64,000 bases of DNA from Lamellibrachia satsuma (lineage: Eukaryota > Annelida > Polychaeta > Sabellida > Siboglinidae). The notes under the pieces are model-generated. The model was not told the DNA's origin, searched no databases, and worked only from the letters and a program-made list of their open reading frames with translations. The DNA lies in the NCBI GenBank assembly GCA_033239005.1, contig BSQZ01000015.1:8126001-8190000 (forward strand), read 5' to 3'. How positions within the stretch are numbered: position 1 is the stretch's first letter; every line of letters begins with the position of its first letter. Below are positions 11,820 through 22,500 of this stretch, piece after piece. A program made the translations under genes and the position numbers.

Positions 11820-13455
11820 ATGATTAACAGATCTGCTGATGGACAACAGTTATAGAAACACAGCTGATATAAACAGAGTTTCTAGTATCTAGTTGTATCC
11901 AGCACCCGGCAACATTCTATTAACTGACTATTGTCTGCATAATTATATTGTGGTTAGAATGTTATGGTCTTTTGAGATCTTATTCAACTAGTTAGCCTTT
12001 TCAGAACTGTTTCGCCAAGTGACCTCAGTGGTTCTTTAACGTCCCAAATTGAGACGGGACCGACATTAACGTGATCTCCGTGTTACGAGGGATACACAGT
12101 CCACAGTGTTGAGAGCCAGGGTTATAAACCAAATCTACCGTGTCTGGTTTGCGTCTTGAATTCAGAACTATGGCATGAAAGGTGGATGTGCTAATCACTA
12201 CATTTATATTTTCGGGTTTGTAATATAAGTACACAACGTCAATTATTTATGTCATACTGTTCTTCTTTCTACGGTGTATGTATTTCTATGATGCATTTTA
12301 ATTTACATTGCTCAAAGGTATGAGGAAACGTTTCAATCTACCAGTTTGCACTCACTGTTGTTACATGGTACTACTACTTTTAGCATAATGTCTTCCGATT
12401 CACATTCAGATCATGAATGAAATGGTGCGCTTTATACAGAGTAGTTTATAATGCAACAACCGTTTGGATAGGCTTTCTTGAGAGGGCAATCTAGCCTTTT
12501 GGAGGTATTGGTTTATATATGTCTAACAGTTTCAGTTACACTTTGTCTCAGTTCAAACTTGATGCCACGACTTTCTGTAATATGAAATCTAACTAATTTT
12601 ATTATATCATTCAGAACCACTATCAGAAGGGGCTGGATGAGAAACTATTAAACACAGTTTCTTGGCAAAGGATGTGCTGAGTAATATAGAAAATGCGTGT
12701 AGCAATGTTTTAGCCAAAGATGCGTTAGGCTCTTTATGTGCAAAGATATTCGCTTTTTTACTAAACATTTGTATTACTATAGTTGTTTTAGTCAATATTG
12801 CAATAAATGGCATATGACAGACGTTTAATATTGTCTTTTCGTTTGGACATTTTCAGACCCACCGCATGTTCTTCGTTGGAAGATGAAAATGAAACAAAAT
12901 CCGCTGCGTTTTGCAGAAACTTTAGAATCAAAAGTAAATTTGACATTCGAAGTTATACTTATGTGACGAATACAAGAAAATACACAGGACTACTTTGTCA
13001 CGATTTTTATATTTTCAGCAAATCCGTATTAAAACGGGAAACGGCCAAAGGCCGTAATCCTCCCGAAAATCCGTATATTGTATACGGAAAATTCGTACGA
13101 TGTCGCATGTCTGAATTTTGGGTTGATTACATTAGGCCCTATAACTCGCTTAAAAGCACAGATTATGGGTGTCCCAAATTACACAATTTCAAGTATTTTG
13201 TGTAAAAAAATACGTCAAATGGATGGGAAGGGGGAAACGCCCTCCTACACCAACCCACCCCGAGGCGCGTCGCCCCTCGTTTCGCTCCTCCGGCGCTTCA
13301 TACATTACCTTGGAACCCCCCCCCCCCCTATTAATCCTGGATCCGCCCCTGCCCAAATTATTAATCAGTCTGGTGGCTATGCCCCATTAAGAAAAATTAC
13401 AATCTTCAAGTTAATTGGTTCCTGTCTTCGTCACTGGCTACTAGCCCGATAAGTT
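11820..13455. other. No gene; dispersed-repeat fragments
   Basis: No coding region is supported. At 12,020-12,130 a GTGGTTCTTTAACGTCCC block with inverted companions resembles sequence common in 3' regions of invertebrate retroposons. At about 13,310-13,350 a C-run followed by AATCCTGGATCCGCCCCTG looks like the inverted end of an unclassified DNA element, but no partner end was found. Confidence 0.3.
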
Positions 13456-13459
13456 TGTA

Positions 13460-13757
13460 CTTCTCTGGTAGCCACCTTCTTCTTCCTGTCAAGGACTGGG
13501 CTCCTTAAGAGCGTTGTAAGTCTTGCTCGGCGCCGGGAATTGGTGGGTTAGAGATAGAGACCACCACTCGTTGAGTCCACGACAGGTTACACTTTTACCC
13601 CCTGTGTGGGATCTTTCACTTCCCCTGGCATAGACACCTCATGCTTTTGTTTGCCTTATATTGTACATGATGATGGTGACGAGGAAATAAATTCACTCAC
13701 TCGCTCGCTCGCTCGCTCACTCACTCACTCACTCACTCACTCACTCACCCACCCACA
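13460..13757 (+). mobile_element. Probable LINE 3' end with TCAC/TCGC tail
   Basis: A GC-richer segment ends in GATGATGGTGACGAGG, AAATAAATTC and then about 70 bp of CTCA/CTCG tetranucleotide repeat (13,690-13,757). A short unique segment ending in a simple-repeat tail is typical of 5'-truncated non-LTR retrotransposons. No reverse transcriptase remains, so the family is not assigned. Confidence 0.4.
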
Positions 13758-13970
13758 TGTTAGACAACTATTTGTAACATGCTATGTTCACACTATAAAC
13801 AGTACTACCCTATGACGTCATGCAACTGTTTCTGCCGTGCAATGAAATACCGGCCAGTGGTCCACGCCCGCTTCACTGCAGTGAGCTGGGTTATCGCTCT
13901 TGTTTATAGCTATAGGGGGATGATTAATGATGTAACTCTATACCTATGGTACGCACCCAAATTCTGAGCG

Positions 13971-15938
13971 CATACATAAATACTTAATTAAGATCTCATC
14001 CGGGCATTTGGCTAATTATTAAAACAAGAGTTAACTTTTATCAGTTTATATGATGGAGTTCGAATTAACTTTAAACTTTGATTGTATTGACACAACTGTT
14101 CAACTGAATTAAGTTAAATCAGGCAAAACAAATGTTTAGAGTAGCATCTCGATAATGATACCAATTGGCTGCTGGTGCTTCACGGGAACGCCTACACAAA
14201 ATGGAGTGGTGACAGTGGGTAACAATGGGACCACGCCTCTGCATCTAGACTATTCTCGGCGAATTCATGAAGTCGAGTTAGAGTCAGATAAGCGAGAGCA
14301 CTCCGCTGCCAGACCCGAGACTACTGTTTCAGAAGAAATTTACGCGCCACCTAATGAGTTTTTGGTCATATGTTTGGTTAACTACTTACGGACATCTCAG
14401 GGACCATAGACATTCCGCAGTTTCTGTCTAACAATGTGTGAAATACATTCAAATGATCCGTACAAAAGACGACTAAGCAATTATGTTATTCTTGACTCCA
14501 ACATAATAAATGTCATTCAAGACGCTCGTACGCATCATAAAAAGGACAACCTCCAATCCTAGTGTAAGGGTGTCACCTGTGAGAGCGACTTTATTAATAA
14601 TACTAATTATATGTATATATACCGTGAGAAATCTTTAATCTATAATCCAGCAAACACGTGTACGTGCGTGCGTGCGAGCGTGCGTGTATTTGTATGTTAC
14701 GATACTCCTAGATGCTTTGTATTTCCGGCGGCAAACTTTCAGAGGTTCATCTACGACCCCTCGGTTGGGTCATCGCAAATTTTTTTTTAATTCACCCTGC
14801 CATTACTGTTTCTATGAACAATCGAATTACTCTTTGTTGTTATTACATACAATTGTCCGAAACGTTGCTCGAGCATTTTTTTACAACGGCATGCGTCTTT
14901 TCTACGATTGTTCGAAGTTACGTATTACAATGGCAAGGTGTCGATTAACGTTACTGTGACTGCAAGTATTAAATCGCAATTTCGAAAGTTGGAAAGAAGC
15001 CATCATAATATTGATTTGCAGCACCAAAGCACAGGAGGATATTGTTTGGAGTGATAATGTGTTTTTAATATTGTTATTGTGACAGTCACTTGTGAACTAC
15101 CAAGTTATCCAATCCGCAGGATTTGTGTTTTTGCCATTCATAACAAAAACATAAAAAATTAGCAAAATACTGTGCTCTAGTCATCAGTCATAAGACAAGT
15201 TTGATTTGTTATCTAAATATAAAACTTGCAGGAATATTACCATTTAATATGTTCATATCAAACAATTCATAACATTTGTATTTTATGTAATGTATTAAGT
15301 CACAGAAAAACCCATTTTAATTCAATTTTGGCAATATTGGACCCACAACGATGTAATGTCATTTCATTTTTTAAAGTTAATTCTTCCTCATATATTTTAC
15401 AGAAAATATGAGGCCAATATGTTCAGGCATTGTATTAACAAATTAATTGTGCTAAATTTTTAGAAACTGTCTACAAGAAACCATGCACCCCTTCAATAAA
15501 ATTTATATCATGATGTGTTCATTTGTTATTAATGTTCATTTACCAATTAATGTATAGTTTGTGTTGACTTTCAGTTGATAGTATAACTGTTGTATTGATT
15601 TTATGTTATATCTACATGAGAGACCAGATGCGCAGACCAGTGCGCAGTTAGATTGATTTCAGGGGAGGTGCGAGTCTCGCTTATCCAACTCTCATTCGGC
15701 TTCGTGAATTCAGTAAAAGCGTGGCCGCGTTGTTACCTACTGTCACCACTTCATTTTGAATAGGCATTCCCGTGAAGTGCCCGCAGCCAATCAGCATCGT
15801 TATCGAGATGTTACACTAAGCATTGTTTGCCTGATATAACTTTTCAGTCGGACAGTCAATATAATCAAAGTTAAAAGTTAACTCTAACATGAATTAACCA
15901 AATGCATGGATGACATCGTAATTAACTAATTATATATG
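13971..15938. mobile_element. Foldback element with long inverted arms
   Basis: The left arm (about 13,971-14,310) is matched in inverse by the right arm (about 15,665-15,938). Shared blocks run outward to inward: CATTTGGCTAATT, GAGTTAACTTTTA, CTTTGATTGTATTGAC, AATCAGGCAAA, TAGCATCTCGATAATGA, TTGGCTGCTGG, CACGGGAACGCCTA and GGATAAGCGAGA-like sequence. The arms are diverged (I would guess 75-85 percent alike). The roughly 1.3-kb centre is AT-rich with no recognised transposase, so this is a non-autonomous element. A related arm lies at 2626-2737. No clear flanking duplication was seen. Confidence 0.65.
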
Positions 15939-15964
15939 CACCCAGAATCTAGGTTATTGAGGCC

Positions 15965-17460
15965 ATGTAAGTGCTTACCTTACAGGGAATAGCAACAACG
16001 ACTGCTTGAAATCATATTATATTACATTTTGTAGTATATTTCCACAACACCGAAAAATTCATTAGAATTCCATTTAATTAACCATTCCAAATAATACTCT
16101 GTTCTACCGGCCTGCCTCGATTATGCATATTTTTCCCATGCTTATCTGCAAGCATCGACGTGGCGTCACTGATGATCCCATAACATGATTGTTATTTATT
16201 ATGCGAGCACGATCCAGCAAAATAATAATCGTTGCACGGGGTGGCTCGATTTAGTACTGTCAGTTATTTTTAATTTTATTACAATATTTCTACAGAATAT
16301 GTCCATCAAATGAAACATTTTAAAATTTAGATGCACCACCCAGGGTAGTTTGATGTCACACGATACACTGGTACAGTCAACAAAAGTGTGTTAATTGCCA
16401 CAGTATTAGAATAAAACATTTAAAATAAATGGAATCGGAAGAATATGGGAGGCAGAACTCATTTAAAACGTGGTGTATACCATGTTATAGAACATTAACA
16501 CAAATTTGATTGCTGCTGTATCCATAATATAATGAGCTGATCACTTTACGATCAAGGTCATGCAGTCTATAAGTTGAGATGAGAGACGATGCTGAGATCT
16601 GCTTTAATTTCTGCTTCTTCAATTCTACTTCTTCAACTTCAATAATGTTAGCACTTTCAGCTCAGCAAATGAAGCATCTCAAGAATGCAATGTCATATAC
16701 TCTTTGAGAAGCTTCTGCCAGTAATTAGACATAGGAGATGACAAGTTTTATTTTGATCTTTATTTGGATTCAAGAGTAATGTTTGACCACATCACATGTG
16801 TATGCCCTTATGTTGTTTTGAAACAGGTAAACCATGGTAAATCATGGTAAACCATGATAAAATACCATGGAAACCGTGGTAATCCATGGTGCTTTGAAAT
16901 ATGGAAGCCATGGTAAAATACCTTGGTGTTTTGAAACAGGTAAACCATATCATGGTTTACCATGTAATAACATGGTATACCATGGTATATTTTTATAACT
17001 GTGCGTATGGTAGATATATGAGGAGAAGTTTGGCAGCCCTGTGCAGTTGTTTTCATGGTTCAATCAGAAATTAAATAAGTCAAAGGCTACTGGCGTCGCT
17101 ATGCTGCTCGAAGATGATATTCTGCAGTATCACTAGAGGCTACCGGTTCGAAATCGTTACATTATACACTTTATTCTGGAAAATCATCGCCATCACTTGC
17201 TATAGTAACACGAGTGAAACTACACTGAAGTATTGTATAGAAATCACTGACTGGATGTAAACCCATATCATCACTGACGTCACAAAACAACGTGAATGCT
17301 CATCTCATTAACTTTGAATGTTTACACGCACTTTGCGAGTTAGACGCATTAAACGTCTAATTTTACCAATAAATAGTTTTTCCTAATTTTGTTTTACTTT
17401 GGCATGTAGTACATGCAATATTAAACTTTGTGTACACACCGAAAAAGCATTTTAGCTAGT
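15965..17460. repeat. Dispersed repeat, copy 1 (inverse copy at 36,690-37,520)
   Basis: The outer parts 15,985-16,200 and 17,160-17,460 match, in inverse orientation and order, 37,310-37,520 and 36,690-36,960. Shared landmarks are CAACGACTGCT, GGCCTGCCTCGATTATGCATATTTT, TCACTGACGTCAC-like and GGTGTGTACACAAA-type blocks. Copy 1 holds about 960 bp between the outer parts, where copy 2 holds about 350 bp. The middle includes the palindromic ACCATGG cluster. No coding capacity is recognised. Confidence 0.6.
16825..16995. repeat. Cluster of ACCATGGT-type palindromes
   Basis: In about 170 bp the motif ACCATGGT or a one-base variant occurs about ten times, in both orientations and with AAATACCATGG or GTAAACCATGG extensions. 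Because the core is self-complementary, the segment can form many alternative hairpins. A GTTTTGAAACAGGTAAACCAT block is repeated at about 16,814 and 16,929. Confidence 0.7.
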
Positions 17461-20248
17461 GTCTTGTTGTTAGTCCCTTAAACCTTTTCTACTCCATGGC
17501 GGAGCATAGGCCATTAAAACTCCACACTCAACTCATTTAGCATGTCCAAATATGTAGTGTGTGAACCAGGCATGGGTTAATTTCAATTGTTAATTTGTTA
17601 ATTTAATTAACTAATTGAATTCAACTTAATTTAATTAACTTTTCCAGAAAGGCTAATTTAATTAAATAAATTAACTTTACAAAAAAAGGGTTAATTTAAT
17701 TAAATTTAATTGACAAATTCCCATTTAACTCTCAAATAAATGCTCATTTAACAGTTAACAATATTACTAGATAGTTCACAGTCATGTTATCCAGGTGTTT
17801 TCAGCCATGCAGACACTATTCCAGTCACTAGCCTGAGAGAGATCAGGTTCAGGCATGTGTGAATGGCTGGGAGAACATCACAGAGCACATAATAAAACCC
17901 ACATATACACTGTACCAACTGGGGTGGGCTGGTCATTCAGACACCTGTGAATTGGAGGGATCCCAAGGCCTAGGCAATAGAATATCCTGTGGTAGGGTAA
18001 TAAGTTGATGGCTAATCTTGGCTTCTGCAAATCTCTCTTTAAAGCAAACATTAGACATATGCATCTATAATTTTATGTGTATATATAACCGTTAATGGGG
18101 AAAGTAGAGAAAGGTAATGTAGCATCAGTTTGGGATCTTTTTGCAGTGCCAACTTAAATCAAAAACATGCAAGTTCTAGTGATGTATACAAAATAGTGTA
18201 TACATTAGTGTCCTGCACGGGCCGGGCTTTAGGTCCAAGCCTGGGTCCAAGGCCGGGCCTCTACATAATTTTGTGGGCCGGGCCGGGCCTGGGCCTACAT
18301 ATTGCGGGCCTGGGCTGAAAACAATTTAAACACATCGGGCTTAGGCTGGGCATGGGACTAGTGTGAGCAGGCCAGGCCGGGCTTGGGCTGGGCATAATAA
18401 AAACATTCATACAAAACCCAGATTATTAATTTTAGTATTAATAAAGAGTGATTGTAAATTGTAATTCCGGTTAATGAATGCTTAAAATTATTTCTTTAGT
18501 ATTATATAGTTGCAAATTGAGACCTTGCATGGAGTTATGAATGACACTAGTGTTTTATACATTGGAATGCAGTTTAACCTCTTCAACAATGGGACTTCCT
18601 ATGGTATCATTTTAATAATGTGCATTCTTTTAATAGAGACATTTCATATAAAATATATGCATAGTCGCATGCACATAACTTTGTATTGTAATTCTTTAAA
18701 CATGTACTGGCTTTCCAAGACACTGTGACTGGAGTAGACTCTGTAAACTGCATATTTTTGGCATGAATGTACCCTTTTGCATAGATCTAATGGCCCCGAA
18801 TCCAGGACATAATCCCCTCGGACATAATCCCCTCAGGACATAATCCCCTCGGACAATATCCCCTCAGGACAAAATCACCTCAGGACAAAATCCCCTCAGG
18901 ACATAATCCCCTCACATGAAGAATATTAAAATTTTAAGATTTTATTTAACCAAAATTATTTTGATTTACATTTATTATTTTTCCTCCCATTAATAAATTA
19001 AGTGCTTTAATTATTAAAATACTTTTTAATTTAAATACATTTTCATTGAAATTAATTTATTGTTGTTCATTTATGTACAATAAATTGAATGTAATACTTG
19101 ATAAATGACAATTTAGTTTAATTGCAATTCACAATCAGAGTCTATTGAGATGAGGGAGATCAATTTGTAAACAAAACAGGCGCCTGAACAGTTAAGCCTG
19201 ATATTTGCTAATCTGCTTGGCATCATTGGAAGCCACATACTTATCACTTTCCATGGGAAGCCACTAGTCCATTGTGTGTAAGGAAGCCAAACTTAAAATG
19301 TAAATTTCACGTCCTTTAAAAGGTGCCTGAACAGTGGAACTCATCAGTCTAACCAAGTATTATCTCGCAGCAACATTACCAGATCTAAACATTACCAGAA
19401 CTACAACTATTACTACTACTATTATGGAGGTCATCAAGAGTCAGAAGGGTGGACTCAAGATCATACACGATGGATGTATACCAAGAAGTATGCCCGGAAG
19501 ACAGCCGTCAGATGGGAATGTTCCAACCGTGTTGCATTCTCGTACAAGGCTGCCATCACCACTGACCTTGAGATGAAGACTGTGACCAGTTCTATCCCTC
19601 ACACACATGATCCACATGATATTGCTGTCTCAGCTACCAAGCTACGTACTACCATGAGGGAATGTGCAGGAAGTTCCCGTGGAACCCTCACACAGCTTCT
19701 CAACGATATAACCTCTGACGCTCCTATGGAAGTCCGTGCAGAACTCGGCAACCCAGAGACTATCAAGCAGTCACTGCGTCGTGAGCATGCCAAACACCTA
19801 CCTAAGAATCCAAACTCAGTCGGAGATCTGGTCTTAGAAGATGAGTGGACCAAGACCAGCGACGGAGATCAATTCACGACCTACGACAATGGTGTAGACT
19901 CATCCAACCGGATGCTAGTCTTTGGTACTGATGAGGGACTGCGTCACCTTGCGAGTTCCACTACCTGGTTCCTTTATGGGACATTCAACGTTGCTCCATC
20001 ACTATTCACTCAACTCTATGTGATTCGTGCACCCCTCGGCGACTCTTCTGTCACTTGTGTCTACGGGTTCCTGATCAACAAGAACCAGTCGACATATGAG
20101 GAGTTCCTCTCTGCCATACATGATCAGTGCAACACCCTCGGATTCCAGGCTGACCCCACTACTGTCACCATGGACTTTGAGTTAGCTCCTATGAAGGCTG
20201 TGACATCAATCTTCGGACTCCAGGTCAAGATCCATGGCTGCTTCTACC

Positions 20249-22500
20249 GGGTTGTGGTCACTTGCCCCCCCCCCGGTCTTTTGCCCCTAGGTCACTTGCC
20301 CCTAGGTCACTTGCCCCTGCGGTCATTTGCCCCTTCCCTTAATGGAAATCTGGTCATTTGCCCCCCTTTTTTTAAAATTATGGTCATGCACTCGTACTCG
20401 TGTTCAATGTACTCAGATTTTACGATTACATTACGAGTACATCTGAGTACTTTTTCAATATGATATTGTGAAAATTATTTAATTTCTTATTATCAAATCA
20501 TTAACAACTACAACAATTTAAAAAAGTATGGTAGCAAATTGTATTACCTGCATATGAATCAAATTAACAAAAATGTGTTATATATGCAGTCATTTGCCCC
20601 TTCCCTTAATGGAAATCTGGTCACATGATATTAATTGCATTTTTTTCAACTATTAGTCTCAACAAAGACTTCAAACAACCCTATTAGCCAGGTTTCTTTT
20701 CATTTAGGTTGATTGCAATTGGAGTACTTCAACAATTAGATTTTAGTCCCTATATAAGTGGTTGATCAAGTCAGTTAGGTCAGATTACTATTACTTATTA
20801 TACCTTATACATGTTACTTTATCATTGATCACTATGGAGATTATTACTAGCATTCGAGGTGGACAGAAGTTATGTTTGGAAGGCCACATGTACACCAAGA
20901 AGGGCATCAACAAGACAACCATACGATGGGAATGTTCCCAGCATAGAACCCGGTCTTGCAAGGGTGCTGTTGTTACTGACTCAGTGATCCAGACAGTCAT
21001 CAAGAAGACGGACCACTGCCATGATGGTGACAAAAACACTGTCAAGGCCACCCAGCTGAAGGAAGAACTGAAGACCAAGGCTGCCACTACTCGCGGTACT
21101 CCAGGCCAGCTAGTATCAGACTCAGCTGTAACCACTACAGCTGACGTACGTGCAGCTCTGGGTGATGTTGATGTCTTGAAGAGAACACTACGACGACAGA
21201 GAGCTAAGAACAATCCAAAGAACCCAACATCTGTCAGTGACCTCATCATTGATGACACTTGGACGACAACTGGAGGGGAAGATCCCAAGCCTTTCCTCTT
21301 CTACGACAATGGTTCCGATGCCAGGAACCGTATGCTCGTCTTCGGTGCCCCCATCGCTCTGGAACACTTAGCCAGATCTGACATCTAGATGATGGATGGA
21401 ACCTTTGACACAGCTCCGCGTATCTTCAAGCAGCTCTATGTCATCCGCGCACCTCTGGACACAGGATCCGTCAGTTGTGTCTATGCACTACTCTCTGACA
21501 AGTCCGAGGACACCTACCAGGAGTTGCTCCGAGCCATCCTGGAGCGTTGTGATGAGTTGGGTTTCCAGCCTGACCCAACCACCGTGATCACTGACTTTGA
21601 GAGGGCAGCCATCAACTCCGTCAAGACCACCTTTGGTGATGATGTACAGGTCCAGGGGTGTTTCTACCACCTGACTCAGGCCACCTGGAGGAAGATCCAA
21701 TCTCTGGGACTGACTACACTCTATAGAGCTGAGGAGAAGATCAGACACTTTGTCGGCATGTTAGATGGACTAGCCTTCCTGCCAGTGAGTGATGTTCCTG
21801 GGGGGATGGAGTACCTCATGGACAACACTCCAGATGGACTTGAAAATCTTGTACGATACTTTGACTCTACCTATGTCACTGGGTCATTTCATCGAATCCA
21901 GGCACCACCCACTGATGATAGTACAGTGCCAGCGGTCAGGATGCGTCACATCGCACCATCCTACTCCCCCACCCTGTGGAACGTACATGATGCAACCATG
22001 GCTGGAGGCTCGCATACTAACAATATGTGTGAAGCCTGGAACAGGGGTTTCAGCACTCTGGTTGGACATTCTCATCCAACCATATGGACCCTGATAGATG
22101 CACTACGTAAGGATTTTGCGGCTGTTGAGGGCACTATGCGACTCAACCAGCTTGGACAACCCCCCGCAAACGTGTACGTCGCACTGCCAAGCAGTTCCAA
22201 GACAGACTGGTCAACATATGCACACAGTTCAGTGCTGGGGATAAGACCATCGCAGATACTCTCCAGAGTCTTGGACACTGTATTCATTTGAAGTAATATC
22301 CTGATATTTGTTATGTTATTATGTGTGATTCAGAATTACATGACATAAAAAAACATCTCTGTGTTTGATTTATATGAATGAAAAAGGGGGCAAAAGACCT
22401 AAGGGGCAAAAGACCTAAGGGGCAAATGACTGGAGGGGCAAAAGACATAGGGGCAAAAGACCTAGGGGCAAAAGACCGGGGGGGCAAATGACCTACACCC
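20249..22500 (+). mobile_element. Innermost MULE, fourth level
   Basis: The flanking 9-mer GCTTCTACC is identical at 20,240-20,248 and 22,501-22,509. The ends are GGGTTGTGGTCACTTGCC and, inverted, GGGTGTAGGTCATTTGCC. Both terminal regions are tandem arrays of a GGTCATTTGCCCCT-type unit, about six or seven per side. Part of the left array, with a TTCCCTTAATGGAAATCTGG block, is repeated at about 20,590-20,625. The insertion lies inside the host MULE's transposase frame. Length is 2252 bp, which is a plausible full-length element. Confidence 0.95.
20834..22296 (+). pseudogene. Near-intact MULE transposase of the inner element
   Basis: About 487 codons run from MEIITS at 20,834 to TAA at 22,294-22,296. 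An N-terminal FLYWCH-like finger has WEC, CKGA and HCHD ligands in order (about residues 35-70). The catalytic domain keeps DGTF, TDFERAA and NNMCEAWN, giving an intact D-D-E set. Only two lesions are visible. One is an in-frame TAG at 21,386-21,388, where the host copy has TGG (Trp), a single G-to-A change. The other is an indel near the C-run at about 22,160, after which the family C-terminus (KRVRRTAKQF ... GHCIHLK) continues in the next frame. It would cut and paste MULE DNA if intact. The homologous host copy is at 19,424-23,142. Confidence 0.92.

Noticed and set aside
13952..15953. GCACCCA-A-TCT on both sides of the foldback element as target duplication
   Set aside because: The left copy is not adjacent to the arm end and the match is gapped.
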